A stretch of DNA of 64,000 bases from Mariniplasma anaerobium (GCF_016865445.1 NZ_AP024412.1:1364001-1428000), one strand, 5' to 3'. Shown: positions 44,766 to 55,311, numbered from the stretch's first letter. Numbers and translations: made by a program. The notes: generated by a model not told the origin, from the sequence alone.

Positions 44766-46559
44766 ATGAATAAAAGTGCATTATGGCATCAAGCAAAATC
44801 GGAATACGCTTATGCCTATGATAAAGAAACATTACATATCGTTTTAAGAACTGCAAAAAATGATATAGATACAGTCCAAATCATCCATGGTGATCCATTC
44901 AATTGGGTTGGTGATAAGAACGGTTTGCCTCATTGGAAAAACCAAATAGAAATCATGGAAAAACGATATCAAAGTGATCTATTTGATTATTATTTTATTG
45001 CGATCAAACCCCCTTACTTGCGCACTAAGTATGCTTTTTTGTTACATGATGGCAAAGATAAATACCTATTTGGAGCAAGACAATCAAGATTAATATCTAA
45101 AGATAATGAATTATACGAAACATTTGATTTGAGTGAATATTTTAATTTCCCTTACTTGAATCATGAAGACCTTCATAACACACCTTCATGGGTTAAAGAT
45201 ACCATATGGTATCAGATTTTCCCTGATCGTTTTTATGCTGATCAAAAAAATAGTAATTTGACTTGGGGTAAACTACCTGTTACTAATCATGAACTATATG
45301 GTGGTAACCTAAAAGGCATCATTGAAAAGCTTCCTTATTTACAAGAATTAGGAATCACTGGTATATACTGTACACCTTTGTTTAAATCTCCTTCTGCTCA
45401 TAAATACGATACGACTGATTATTTTTTAATTGACCCTCAATTTGGAACTAACGAAGATTTTAAAAACTTAGTTATCCAAGCACATAAAAGAAATATAAAA
45501 GTTATGCTTGATGGTGTATTTAATCATTGTGGATATGATCACCCTTTCTTTCAGGATGTTATTAAAAATGGAGAAAAAAGTAAATATAAAGATTGTTTTT
45601 ATATCGATGAATTTCCTGTTGTTAATTTCCCACTAAATAAACACCAAAAACCTATTAACTACCACGGACAAAAATTAAATCTGAAAACATTTGCTTTCAC
45701 CCCATATATGCCAAAATGGAATACTTCAAATCCAATTACATCAAAACATTTACTTGATGTTATTAAATATTGGATTACTGAATTTGATATAGATGGTTGG
45801 AGACTTGATGTTTCTAATGAAATCAGTCATGATTTTTTAAGACAAATAAAAAAAGTTAGTAGAGATGCTAAAAAAGATACGTTTATCCTTGGAGAAAACT
45901 GGGATTCATCTATACCTTGGTTACAAGGTGATCAATTAGATTCAGTTATGAATTATGATTTAAGTTATCCAATCTGGAAATATTTAGAACATAAAATGGA
46001 TATAAACACCTTTAAAGATATGGTAACTAATTATCTAGCAAAAACACCGAAAAACGTCATGGAGAACATGTTTAATCTTGTAGGTTGCCATGACACAGTT
46101 CGCATTAAAAGACGTCTTAACGACGATAACAGACGGATGAAATTGAGTTATGTTCTTATGTTCCTATCAAGTGGAGCACCAAATATATATTATGGTGATG
46201 AAATTGGTATGACTGGTGAACATGATCCAGATAATAGACGCTGTATGCTTTGGGATAAAAAGGATCAAGATTTAGAATTTAAAACATTTACTTCTTCATT
46301 GATTTCTTTAAGAAATCATCATCCTTCATTTAAAGCCTATGATTATCATTTTATAGACTCAAATATTTTAGCTTTTACTAAAGAAGATAAAAAGGATAGT
46401 ATACTAGTTCTAATCAATAATGGCGATAAAACAGAAATAAGTCTACCAAAAGAAGTTTTTGGAACATACAAAAATTTAATAAACTTAGAATCTATTGATA
46501 TTCATGATAAAATGATACTAGAGACCTATGGGTTCCTAATTTTATCAAAGGAAGTATAA
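44766..46559 (+). CDS. GH13 cyclomaltodextrinase/neopullulanase-like enzyme
   Basis: 598 residues from the ATG at 44766; GGTGA lies 5 bases upstream and an upstream TTG/GTG/ATG run is less likely. N-terminal CBM34-like domain (about 1-130), then the GH13 barrel: GGNLKGIIEKLPYLQELGIT, GVFNHCGYDHPFF, nucleophile in DIDGWRLDVSNE, acid/base Glu in FILGENWDSS, and NLVGCHDTVR. The group acts on cyclodextrins, maltodextrins and pullulan in the cytoplasm. It is 3 bases from the LacI-family gene. Confidence 0.88.
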   Translation: MNKSALWHQAKSEYAYAYDKETLHIVLRTAKNDIDTVQIIHGDPFNWVGDKNGLPHWKNQIEIMEKRYQSDLFDYYFIAIKPPYLRTKYAFLLHDGKDKYLFGARQSRLISKDNELYETFDLSEYFNFPYLNHEDLHNTPSWVKDTIWYQIFPDRFYADQKNSNLTWGKLPVTNHELYGGNLKGIIEKLPYLQELGITGIYCTPLFKSPSAHKYDTTDYFLIDPQFGTNEDFKNLVIQAHKRNIKVMLDGVFNHCGYDHPFFQDVIKNGEKSKYKDCFYIDEFPVVNFPLNKHQKPINYHGQKLNLKTFAFTPYMPKWNTSNPITSKHLLDVIKYWITEFDIDGWRLDVSNEISHDFLRQIKKVSRDAKKDTFILGENWDSSIPWLQGDQLDSVMNYDLSYPIWKYLEHKMDINTFKDMVTNYLAKTPKNVMENMFNLVGCHDTVRIKRRLNDDNRRMKLSYVLMFLSSGAPNIYYGDEIGMTGEHDPDNRRCMLWDKKDQDLEFKTFTSSLISLRNHHPSFKAYDYHFIDSNILAFTKEDKKDSILVLINNGDKTEISLPKEVFGTYKNLINLESIDIHDKMILETYGFLILSKEV

Positions 46560-46562
46560 AAC

Positions 46563-47534
46563 ATGAAATCTACGATTAGAGATGTTGCGAAAAAAGCAAA
46601 CGTAAGTGTTTCAACAGTTTCAAGAGTTATTAATAAAAAAGGATATGTACATGATGCAACTAGAATTATTGTTGAAAAAACAATTCAAGAACTTGGGTTT
46701 ATTCCTAATCAACTTGCTAGATCTTTAACATCAAGATCGTCAAAGATTATTGGTGTTATTGTGCCCCACATTGGACCTAGTTTTTATGGTGAACTATTAG
46801 AAGGCATAGAGTCACAAGCTTCTGCATATGGCTATAAGATTATTTTCTGTCATACGCATGACGATCCTGATAGAGAATTAGAGTATCTTAATTTCTTTGA
46901 ACAATACAATATTGAAGGTCTTATCATAGCATCAAATTTTTCGAATAGAGATAAACTAGTAGATCTAAAAATTCCAGTTGTTACAGTTGATCATATCTTA
47001 GATGAAAATATTCCATCAATTACATCAGATAATGTGAAAGGTGGAGGGCTTGCAGCACATAAGTTGATTGATTCAGGTGCAAAAAATATTTTAGTGTTTA
47101 GAGGTCCATCATTTCTTCTAACGACTATGGAACGTACAATTGGTTTTCTAAATGTTTTAAAACCTAAGAAAATTTATGCTGATATTTTTGATTTTGACTT
47201 ATTAAATCCAGATATTAAGCTTATTGAAGAAATCCTAAAGAGTAATCCATCAGTAGATGGTATCTTCACATTTAGTGATACTCTAGCAATCGCAACTTTG
47301 AACATCTTGCAAAAATTAGGCAAAAAAGTTCCCCAAGATGTATCTCTTGTAGGTTACGATGATACACCTTATGCTAAATGGGTAACACCATCAGTTACAA
47401 CTATCCATCAATCAGTCTTTTTCATGGGTAAACAGTCATTTATTAATTTAACAAGACTCATTAGAGGTGTTGAATTAGATTCTCTTCATGATATTATTGA
47501 TGTTAAACTTATCGAAAGAGATTCAACTAAATAA
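46563..47534 (+). CDS. LacI-family transcriptional regulator (MalR-like)
   Basis: 323 residues. N-terminal helix-turn-helix RDVAKKANVSVSTVSRVINK (about 4-24) with hinge LARSLTSRSS, then a periplasmic-binding-protein-like sensor domain (IIGVIVPHIGPSFYGELLEG, VGYDDTPYAKW). It follows a maltodextrinase gene by 3 bases and stands in the starch cluster, so maltodextrin control is likely. Several candidate operators occur in the locus. Confidence 0.9.
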   Translation: MKSTIRDVAKKANVSVSTVSRVINKKGYVHDATRIIVEKTIQELGFIPNQLARSLTSRSSKIIGVIVPHIGPSFYGELLEGIESQASAYGYKIIFCHTHDDPDRELEYLNFFEQYNIEGLIIASNFSNRDKLVDLKIPVVTVDHILDENIPSITSDNVKGGGLAAHKLIDSGAKNILVFRGPSFLLTTMERTIGFLNVLKPKKIYADIFDFDLLNPDIKLIEEILKSNPSVDGIFTFSDTLAIATLNILQKLGKKVPQDVSLVGYDDTPYAKWVTPSVTTIHQSVFFMGKQSFINLTRLIRGVELDSLHDIIDVKLIERDSTK

Positions 47535-47550
47535 TAATAATAATAATAAT

Positions 47551-47581
47551 AAAAACAGGAAATCGTTGATTTCCTGTTTTT
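47551..47581 (+). terminator. Strong bidirectional terminator between regulator and glgB
   Basis: 14-bp perfect stem (AAAAACAGGAAATC with GATTTCCTGTTTTT) around GTT. It is preceded by a (TAA)n run at 47528-47552. It ends both convergent operons. Confidence 0.88.
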
Positions 47582-47587
47582 TTAAAA

Positions 47588-49435
47588 TTATTTTTTAAAT
47601 TGTAAGATAATTCCAGCAAAAGGTCCTACTTTTGGTTGAATATAATACTTAAATCCATTGCGATCGCCTTTTTTAGTATGCAATTGAGTTCCATTAAATT
47701 GATCAGAGCCGTGATAAATTGCTTTATCACTATTTAATATTTCTTGATACCTTCCAGCTCTTGGAACGCCAATATCATAAGTTTGATGAACATTTGGAGT
47801 CATGTTAAGTATAATAATTAACACTTCATCATCAGAAAATCTAGCAAAAGCAAATAAAGATTGATCTTTATCATCTGCAACAATCCATTTAAATCCTTTT
47901 GGATGATGATCATATTGAAATAATGCATCATGATGACGATATACTAAAGCTAAATCTTTAAAAAATCTATTTTGTTCTTGGTGAGCTTGGATATCTAATA
48001 GATGCCAATCAAGTTCTTTTCTAAATGCCCATTCACTAAATGATGCAAATTCTTGACCCATAAATAATAATTTTTTACCAGGATGCGTCATCCATAAAGT
48101 TAAAAGTAATCTCCAATTAGCTAATTTTTGCCAATAATCACCTGGCATTTTATTAACTAAAGATCCTTTCATATGAACAACTTCATCATGTGAGAAAGGT
48201 AGAACAAATTGTTCATTAAATGCATAAACAAGTCCAAAAGTGATTTTATCATGATGATATTTTCTATGTATAGAGTCTTCTTTAAAGTATCTTAAGACAT
48301 CATTCATAAAACCCATATTCCATTTGTAATTAAATCCTATACCACCAACATCAACTGGATGTGTAACTTGAGGATAATCCGTAGAGTCTTCTGCCATAAA
48401 TAAGAATCTATCATCTTTACCAAATAAATGATAAGATAATTGTCTTAAGAAGTTAATGGCATCGTGATTGACACCTTCTTCTTTATTTCCTAAATAATAT
48501 ATTAAATAAGATACTGCATCAATTCTATATCCATCTATATGGAAATAATCCATCCAAAAGGTTAAGGCCGATAGCATAAAACTACGTGTTATACCTTTAG
48601 AAAAATCTAAATTATTTGTCCCCCATGTGATATTTTCTCTTCTTTTAGCATCATTAAATTCGTATAATGGTGACCCATCAAAATAACTTAATCCATGTGA
48701 ATCTTTACAAATATGTCCTAAAACCCAATCCATAATAACACCAATACCTGCTTGATGTAGTCGATCAATTAAGTACATATAGTCCTTAGGAGAGCCATAT
48801 CTTGAAGTAGCTGCAAAATATCCAGTACCCTGATATCCCCAAGAATCATCTAAAGGGTATTCATAAACAGGTAAAAATTCAACGTGTGTAAATCCATGAT
48901 TTAAAACATGTTTAATCAAATCATCAGCAAGTTCATTATATTGTTTAAATTCACCGAATTTTCTCATCCATGATCCAATATGAACTTCATAAATTAATAA
49001 CGGTTCTTTATAAACTTTTTTCTTTTCGTAAAACCAGTTTTGATCACTCCACTCGTAGTGATCTATGTCATAAACTTTTGATCCAGTACTTGGTCTTACT
49101 TCTGCAAAATAAGCAAATGGATCAGATTTAACTAATACTTTATGATCAAATGTATAAATTTCATATTTATATACTGCCCATTCATGATTTCCCGGGATTT
49201 CAATACGATAAATACCTTGATAATGTATTTTAGTTAAAACATTTTTCCATCCTTCATAATTATTAAATGATGAAATCAATCTTACTTCTTTAGCATTAGG
49301 TGCGTAAACTGTATATTCTGTTGCATAAATTTCATTATTTTCATTTCTGAGCAAATGTGCTCCGAAAATCTTAAATGCTTGATCATGTAGACCATTTAAA
49401 AATAAATCTACATCATGATCTGGAATAAGTCGCAT
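47588..49435 (-). CDS. glgB: 1,4-alpha-glucan branching enzyme
   Basis: 615 residues. N-terminal CBM48 (about 20-130, YTVYAPNAKEVRLISSFNNY), GH13 barrel with SWGYQGTGYFAATSRYGSP, nucleophile in HIDGYRIDAVSYLIYY, acid/base Glu in LFMAEDSTDYP, and PFSHDEVVHMKGSL. It makes alpha-1,6 branches. No glgA or glgC is in the window, so whether glycogen is synthesised here cannot be said. Last gene of the glgP-led operon. Confidence 0.93.
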   Translation of the reverse strand: MRLIPDHDVDLFLNGLHDQAFKIFGAHLLRNENNEIYATEYTVYAPNAKEVRLISSFNNYEGWKNVLTKIHYQGIYRIEIPGNHEWAVYKYEIYTFDHKVLVKSDPFAYFAEVRPSTGSKVYDIDHYEWSDQNWFYEKKKVYKEPLLIYEVHIGSWMRKFGEFKQYNELADDLIKHVLNHGFTHVEFLPVYEYPLDDSWGYQGTGYFAATSRYGSPKDYMYLIDRLHQAGIGVIMDWVLGHICKDSHGLSYFDGSPLYEFNDAKRRENITWGTNNLDFSKGITRSFMLSALTFWMDYFHIDGYRIDAVSYLIYYLGNKEEGVNHDAINFLRQLSYHLFGKDDRFLFMAEDSTDYPQVTHPVDVGGIGFNYKWNMGFMNDVLRYFKEDSIHRKYHHDKITFGLVYAFNEQFVLPFSHDEVVHMKGSLVNKMPGDYWQKLANWRLLLTLWMTHPGKKLLFMGQEFASFSEWAFRKELDWHLLDIQAHQEQNRFFKDLALVYRHHDALFQYDHHPKGFKWIVADDKDQSLFAFARFSDDEVLIIILNMTPNVHQTYDIGVPRAGRYQEILNSDKAIYHGSDQFNGTQLHTKKGDRNGFKYYIQPKVGPFAGIILQFKK

Positions 49436-49451
49436 GTTAACACCTCTTTTT

Positions 49452-51410
49452 TTATTTTTTTATATGTACAATATATATACCTGGTTGATCTACATACATA
49501 GCATGACTTCCAGTTATAGCTTTTTGAGAAGGAAAAATAAGTTTTCCATCTTCTAGTGGAAGTTTCTCTAAATCGTAGTAATTTTTGATATAGTGAATTA
49601 AAATGTTTTTTTCATCTTCTAGGCGATATATGATTAATTTTTTAGATTTTGAAATTGTTACACTGCTATTATATGTAGTTTGACGATAAAGCTTATATTT
49701 TTTTCTAAGCTTTAATAGCGCTCTTAGTTTTTTAACAGATTCTTCTTTGACTCTCCAAGTGATTTGATTGATATCATCTGGAGAATTATAAGAATTTTCT
49801 ACACCTTTTTTCGTGCGATAAAATTCTTGACCCGCATGATAAAATGGAACGCCTTGAGAGATTGCTATTAAATGATTTGCTAAATCTTGAGCAACTTTAA
49901 AGTCTGGTAATTCAAATCCATGTGCCAAAACCATTTTGTCGTAAAATGTTAAATTATCATGACACTCAACATAGTTAATACTCTGACTTGGTGATTTAAA
50001 CATATGTGGCGATCCAATAATCACATCCATCGCTTTATGTTGCAGACGATAGTTGCCCATTGTAAAACCTAATCCATCTCCGTGAAGTTCGCCTTTCATT
50101 GTATTTCTATATGCATCATTAAAATGTGCATAGCCTTGAAATTTAGATTGGTTACTCATATTTGCTTGTTTTTTATGGGGAATTTCAGTTTGCATATTCC
50201 ATCCTTCACCATATAACATAATGTGAGGATTTTGTTGTTTTAAAGTCTTTTCTATGAGTAACATAGTGTCTATATCTAAAAGTCCCATCAAATCAAATCT
50301 AAATCCATCAAGTTGATATGTTGCTTGAAGATGAGATAGACTATCTACGATCAGTCTTCTTACCATATAGTTTCTGGTTTCTACATCATTTCCACAATAA
50401 GAGTTATCAGTCATCTTTAAGCTACTATCATGTCTATAAAAATAACCTGGAACTAAATCATCATATGGAAATGTTCTAAATTGAAATACATGATTATAAA
50501 CAACATCCATATTGATACCTAGTTTAATTTGGTGTGCATAATCGACGATTCTTCTTAAACTATTAATTCTATCATATGGATCATCTGGTGATTTAGAAAA
50601 CCATCCTTCTAAAGAAAAATATTGGCTTGGATTATATCCCCAATTATATTTTAATTGCTTATGATCATCAAACACATCATCAAAATCAAAAATTGGTAAA
50701 AATTGTAAATGTGTCATGCCTAATTTTTTTATATATGTTAAGACATTGCTTCCTAATATTTTACTATCCTCAAGTAAACCATCATATAAACCTTTATGTG
50801 TAACATCTAAATTAATAGACATATCTCTTACATGACCTTCGTAGATAACTGAATCTACATAGTTTTTAACTTTTATTGGAGTTTTTGAAAGTGGATATGC
50901 TCTATTAAAATCAACGATATGAGACCCTTTTGAAGAAGCTCCAACAGTATATGGATCTTTCACATCTTTAAATAAACCAACGAGCTTAACTTGATAATAA
51001 TACGTTTTTAAATGATGATCTCCATCAACTTTTACTGACCAAATAGGCTCACTATATTCCATTTCATATCTATTTTCACCAAGCATTAGATAAACTTGTT
51101 TTGCAACTGGAGAAAAAAGATAAAAAGATGTCGCATTTTGGTCATAAACAAACCCTAATGGTCCATCATATCTAAATCTTTGTTCAAATGCTTTGGTCAA
51201 AGTGACTAATCCAATTAGAAGTGGAAAAGTCTCATGATTAATTGCGATTTTATCATTTTTGTGTAAATCAATGTCACTTTCAGTTGTGAAATACTGATTG
51301 ATACCTTCATTTTTTAACCAGTTTACCCTGTTGTTTTCTAACTCGATTGAGTGGATAAATTTGTCACTTTCAATTCGGATCAATTTGAAATCATCAATAA
51401 AAATATTCAT
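49452..51410 (-). CDS. pulA: Type I pullulanase (cytoplasmic)
   Basis: 652 residues, no signal peptide. A divergent N-terminal part (about 1-95), a CBM48-like domain (about 96-200) and a GH13_14 catalytic domain: KYNWGYNPSQYFSLEGWF, NMDVVYNHVFQF, nucleophile in YQLDGFRFDLMGLLD, acid/base in IMLYGEGWNMQTEIP, and VECHDNLTFYD. It cleaves alpha-1,6 links in imported branched dextrins. It overlaps the next gene by 4 bases. A second, secreted pullulanase lies at 62197. Confidence 0.92.
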   Translation of the reverse strand: MNIFIDDFKLIRIESDKFIHSIELENNRVNWLKNEGINQYFTTESDIDLHKNDKIAINHETFPLLIGLVTLTKAFEQRFRYDGPLGFVYDQNATSFYLFSPVAKQVYLMLGENRYEMEYSEPIWSVKVDGDHHLKTYYYQVKLVGLFKDVKDPYTVGASSKGSHIVDFNRAYPLSKTPIKVKNYVDSVIYEGHVRDMSINLDVTHKGLYDGLLEDSKILGSNVLTYIKKLGMTHLQFLPIFDFDDVFDDHKQLKYNWGYNPSQYFSLEGWFSKSPDDPYDRINSLRRIVDYAHQIKLGINMDVVYNHVFQFRTFPYDDLVPGYFYRHDSSLKMTDNSYCGNDVETRNYMVRRLIVDSLSHLQATYQLDGFRFDLMGLLDIDTMLLIEKTLKQQNPHIMLYGEGWNMQTEIPHKKQANMSNQSKFQGYAHFNDAYRNTMKGELHGDGLGFTMGNYRLQHKAMDVIIGSPHMFKSPSQSINYVECHDNLTFYDKMVLAHGFELPDFKVAQDLANHLIAISQGVPFYHAGQEFYRTKKGVENSYNSPDDINQITWRVKEESVKKLRALLKLRKKYKLYRQTTYNSSVTISKSKKLIIYRLEDEKNILIHYIKNYYDLEKLPLEDGKLIFPSQKAITGSHAMYVDQPGIYIVHIKK

Positions 51411-52702
51411 CTTCTACGTCCTTTATGTGTCTTTATAATAATAGGTTTTTCATCTAGTTTTATTTTACCATGATTAACTTCTATTTTTCGCATAGAAAGA
51501 AAATCTTCATAACTTCCATCTGTTAACGGAACTTCTATGTCATCTAGATTTTCTAGATTAAAAATCCCTAAGATCATATCTTCTTTGTATTCATAAGAAA
51601 ATACTGCGATTTGATCATGCGCATGCATATTAAATACACCATGTGAAAAAATAGGTTCTTTTTTCATATCAGTTAGTTTTTTTATATATGTTTCTAATGA
51701 TTGCTTAGGATTCCAAACAATGACATCATCTTCAAAAAGATTTGGTAAATGATCAATTTCGTGTTCAAGTCCTGCATAAATAAATGTTGTTCCTTTTAAG
51801 AAAAACATCATGGTTAACATGTTCATAAAATGCTTATGATCTCTTACCTTGTCTCTTAATCGTCTTTGATCATGATTTTCAAAACCTCTAATTTTAATAT
51901 AATTTTTTGGATAAATCATTTCTTGCCGATATATTTCTTCTAGCCATCTGCTTAATTTTTTACTGTCTTTTAATAGATATGCATCCATGAAATCAAAAAT
52001 ATCATATTCATAGCACATATCAAATGCATCATACATTTGTCCATCAGATGAACAATCGTATCCTTGATCTCTTATATACTTAATAAATTCAGGATGAACT
52101 GATTCGGTTAACCAAATAATATCTGGACTATTTTTTTCTACTTCTTTTCTTGCTTTTATCCAAAAATCGATAGGCAATAATGGCGCAACATCACATCTAA
52201 AGCCGTCAACAATAGACGCCCAATAAACCAAGACATCAACAAAATAATCTTGAACTTCCTCTAAATCATAATTTAAATCAGTGATATCGCTCCAATCACC
52301 AACTCGATTAGCTAGGCTTCCATCAGATTTTCTATAAAACCATTCTGGATGCTCTTGAGTCAAAACAGAATCTTTTGATGTGTGATTGAAAACAATATCC
52401 ATCATAACTTTCATGTTTTTTTTATGTGCTTTTTCAACTAATCTCTTTAAATCTTCTAATGTGCCTAGATCTTTATCAATTTTATAAAAATCAACAATTG
52501 AATACGGGCTTCCTTTGAGACCTTTTCTAGATACTTTTCCAATAGGATGAAAAGGAAGTAAATATATAATATCTACTCCCATATTTGCGATTCTATCTAA
52601 ATCATCGATAACACCCTCAAAATTTTGTTTTTCTGAGTGTTGTCTAGGAAACACTTGATAAATTGTTAACCCACGCATATCTACCTTTGTTTGTTTAGCC
52701 AT
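51407..52702 (-). CDS. GH13 alpha-amylase family enzyme
   Basis: 431 residues, compact barrel without a signal peptide. GH13 motifs: MKVMMDIVFNHTS, nucleophile in VDGFRCDVAPLLP (unusual Cys next to Asp), acid/base in IIWLTESVHPEF and FENHDQRR. The C-terminal beta domain is short. It resembles a small group of Firmicutes alpha-amylase-like enzymes that act on maltodextrins; the exact substrate is unknown. It sits between pulA (4-base overlap) and glgP. Confidence 0.78.
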   Translation of the reverse strand: MAKQTKVDMRGLTIYQVFPRQHSEKQNFEGVIDDLDRIANMGVDIIYLLPFHPIGKVSRKGLKGSPYSIVDFYKIDKDLGTLEDLKRLVEKAHKKNMKVMMDIVFNHTSKDSVLTQEHPEWFYRKSDGSLANRVGDWSDITDLNYDLEEVQDYFVDVLVYWASIVDGFRCDVAPLLPIDFWIKARKEVEKNSPDIIWLTESVHPEFIKYIRDQGYDCSSDGQMYDAFDMCYEYDIFDFMDAYLLKDSKKLSRWLEEIYRQEMIYPKNYIKIRGFENHDQRRLRDKVRDHKHFMNMLTMMFFLKGTTFIYAGLEHEIDHLPNLFEDDVIVWNPKQSLETYIKKLTDMKKEPIFSHGVFNMHAHDQIAVFSYEYKEDMILGIFNLENLDDIEVPLTDGSYEDFLSMRKIEVNHGKIKLDEKPIIIKTHKGRRR

Positions 52703-52721
52703 ATTTATCAGTCCTTTATAC

Positions 52722-55106
52722 CTATTTTTTTAAATCTATTTTATTTAAATGCCAAATGTCATTATTATAATTTGTAATAGTGCGATCAGATGTAAAGAAT
52801 CCTGAATGTGCAATATTCATTATTGATTTATGTAACCATCCATTTCTATCTTTATAATATTCATTTGCAATCTCATGTGCTGTTACATAACTATCAAAAT
52901 CTTTTAAGACAAAGAAATAATCACTATTTAATAAATTATTTAAGATGTAATCAAAATGTGCTGGATTTTTATGCATTGATCTAACAAAATGAAAGACATC
53001 TTTTAATCTTTGATCTTTTTCATAAATCTCTCTTGGTTTGTATCCGTTGTTAGCATATATTTCAGAAACTTCAGGTGCAGATAAACCAAAGATTATATTA
53101 TTATCCATACCAGCTTCTCTTACGATTTCCACATTTGCACCATCCATTGTTCCAATAGTTAATGCACCGTTCATCATAAATTTCATATTACCTGTTCCAC
53201 TTGCTTCTTTAGTAGCTGTTGAAATTTGTTCTGATAAATCAGCTGCTGGCATAATATATTCAGCATATGTGACATTATAGTTTCTAACAAATACTACTTT
53301 TAATAAATAATTAGTGGATTCATCATTATTCACAATATCAGCAAATGTATCGATTAATTCAATAACTTGTTTTGCCATATAATAACTTGGCGCAGCTTTA
53401 GCACCAAATATAAATGAATGCGGATAATAGTTTTCTTTAAATACTGGATCAGATTTTAATTTTTGATATACATAAATGATATGAAGTATATTCATTAGTT
53501 GACGTTTATATTCATGAAGACGTTTTACTTGAATATCAAAAATCGAATTAACATCTAATTTAACACCTTGTTTTTCAAAAATTTGATCTGCTAAAGCTTG
53601 TTTCTTTGTTTTTTTCATTTGATCAATTAAATTTTGCGTTTTTGAATCATTCTTATATGCATCAAGTAACTCTAATTTTGTTAGATCATCTCTCCAAAAA
53701 CTACCAATTGTATCATCTAAGATTTTAGTTAATTCTTTATTTGTATGAATAAGCCAACGACGATGTGTGATACCATTAGTCTTATTATTGAACTTATCTG
53801 GATATAAAGTGAAGAAGTCTTTCATTTCTTCATTTTTTAATATGTCTGTGTGTAATGCTGCTACACCATTTACACTAAATGAACCATAAATACAAATATG
53901 AGCCATACGGACATGATTTTGTCCGATTAACCCCATTAAATAAACTTGTTCTTTATTAAATCTTCCATCAGTTACCAAGATACTTCTAAATCTTCGATTC
54001 ATTTCTTGCACGATTTCATATATTCTAGGTAATAAATTTCTAAAAATTCTTATATCCCATTTTTCTAAAGCTTCAGATAAGATTGTATGATTTGTAAATG
54101 CACAAGTTTGTGTCGTAATACTCCAAGCTTGGTCATATCCGATTTTTTCTTCATCCATTAAGATACGCATCATTTCTGGAATGACTAGCGTTGGGTGGGT
54201 ATCATTAATTTGGAATGTATAAAATTTATGGAAATCTTTAGGATCTCTACCTAAATCTTTATGTTCTTTAATTGCTTGTTTAACACCAGCAGCACTAAAC
54301 ACATAAGATTGAAGTAATCTTAATGTTTTGCCTTCTTCATTTGAATCATCTGGATATAGTTGTCTATCAACACCGTGAACCATACGAAGATAATCTTCGC
54401 CGACATGTTTTTGTAAATCTGATGCATCTGTTGCCCATAAGCGTAGAGATGTAACAACACCATTTTTATCGCCAACAATTTTAACATTATATGGGATTGC
54501 TTTTATCCATACTGGATTAATAAGTTGAGTATGTTCAACATATCCAAATAATGGAATATTAATTGCGTTTGCTTCATCTTTTTCTTCCCAAATAAATTCT
54601 TTCTTTAACCAAGGATCTGGATGTTCAACTTGCTTATGATTTTTTATTTCTTGTACAAAGAATCCTTCTCTGTAACGAAGACTATTTCCGTATAAAGGTA
54701 ATCCTAATGATGCTGATGAATCTAAGAAACACGCAGCAAGTCTTCCAAGTCCACCATTACCTAATCCTGCATCTTCTTCAGCATGTTCAACTTCATTTAA
54801 ATCAAGATCTAGATCTTTAAAAGCTTCTTTAACAACATCATAATAACCACTGTTTTGTAGATTATTTGTTATGAGGCGTCCCATTAAAAATTCCATAGAA
54901 AAATAAATAGTTTTCTTAAGATTATTTTCTTTTACATATGCATTTGTTTTCTCGAAATTTTCTTTTAATGATTCGTCAAGTAAATGTGCTAAAACGCTAT
55001 ATCTTTGATAGACTGTAGAGTCTTTTAATTCAACTTGAAAAAGGTCTGATAATTTTTTTACATATTCCTTTTTAAAGGTATCTTTATGTTCAAATATTGT
55101 ATTCAT
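52722..55106 (-). CDS. glgP: Glycogen/starch/maltodextrin phosphorylase
   Basis: 794 residues from the ATG at 55106; AGGAG lies about 11 bases upstream, and the in-frame ATG at 55127 has no ribosome site. GT35 family: YFSMEFLMGR, EDAGLGNGGLGRLAACFLDS, and the PLP-lysine block EASGTGNMKFMMNGALTIGT. It releases glucose-1-phosphate from alpha-1,4 glucan ends. First gene of the glgP-amylase-pulA-glgB operon. An operator-like site lies 68 bases upstream. Confidence 0.95.
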   Translation of the reverse strand: MNTIFEHKDTFKKEYVKKLSDLFQVELKDSTVYQRYSVLAHLLDESLKENFEKTNAYVKENNLKKTIYFSMEFLMGRLITNNLQNSGYYDVVKEAFKDLDLDLNEVEHAEEDAGLGNGGLGRLAACFLDSSASLGLPLYGNSLRYREGFFVQEIKNHKQVEHPDPWLKKEFIWEEKDEANAINIPLFGYVEHTQLINPVWIKAIPYNVKIVGDKNGVVTSLRLWATDASDLQKHVGEDYLRMVHGVDRQLYPDDSNEEGKTLRLLQSYVFSAAGVKQAIKEHKDLGRDPKDFHKFYTFQINDTHPTLVIPEMMRILMDEEKIGYDQAWSITTQTCAFTNHTILSEALEKWDIRIFRNLLPRIYEIVQEMNRRFRSILVTDGRFNKEQVYLMGLIGQNHVRMAHICIYGSFSVNGVAALHTDILKNEEMKDFFTLYPDKFNNKTNGITHRRWLIHTNKELTKILDDTIGSFWRDDLTKLELLDAYKNDSKTQNLIDQMKKTKKQALADQIFEKQGVKLDVNSIFDIQVKRLHEYKRQLMNILHIIYVYQKLKSDPVFKENYYPHSFIFGAKAAPSYYMAKQVIELIDTFADIVNNDESTNYLLKVVFVRNYNVTYAEYIMPAADLSEQISTATKEASGTGNMKFMMNGALTIGTMDGANVEIVREAGMDNNIIFGLSAPEVSEIYANNGYKPREIYEKDQRLKDVFHFVRSMHKNPAHFDYILNNLLNSDYFFVLKDFDSYVTAHEIANEYYKDRNGWLHKSIMNIAHSGFFTSDRTITNYNNDIWHLNKIDLKK

Positions 55107-55173
55107 ATTATATATGTCTCCTAACATAGTTTATCTATTATATTTTACCATAAAAAGATTTATTAAATAGCTT

Positions 55174-55187
55174 TGGTACCGTTTGCA
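55174..55187. promoter_or_regulatory. Candidate LacI-family operator upstream of glgP
   Basis: TGGTACCGTTTGCA; its complement TGCAAACGGTACCA has the LacI/cre form with a central CG. It lies in the 5' region of the glgP operon. Confidence 0.5.
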
Positions 55188-55279
55188 TATTATTTATTTT
55201 GTAAGATTATCATTATTTGAAAATATGTTTCAATATTCACATATTTTACAACAATATTGTTTAATAAATACAAGCAAAA

Positions 55280-55311
55280 AAAGATGCTAATAGCTTAATA
55301 CTAGCATCTTT
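55280..55311 (-). terminator. Terminator of the maltodextrin ABC operon
   Basis: Perfect 10-bp stem AAAGATGCTA / TAGCATCTTT around a 12-base loop, with T-run on the minus strand. Confidence 0.8.

Noticed and set aside
47528-47552. (TAA)n microsatellite after the LacI-family gene
   Set aside because: Short and outside the coding frame after the stop codon; could be slippage-prone, but no functional role is visible.
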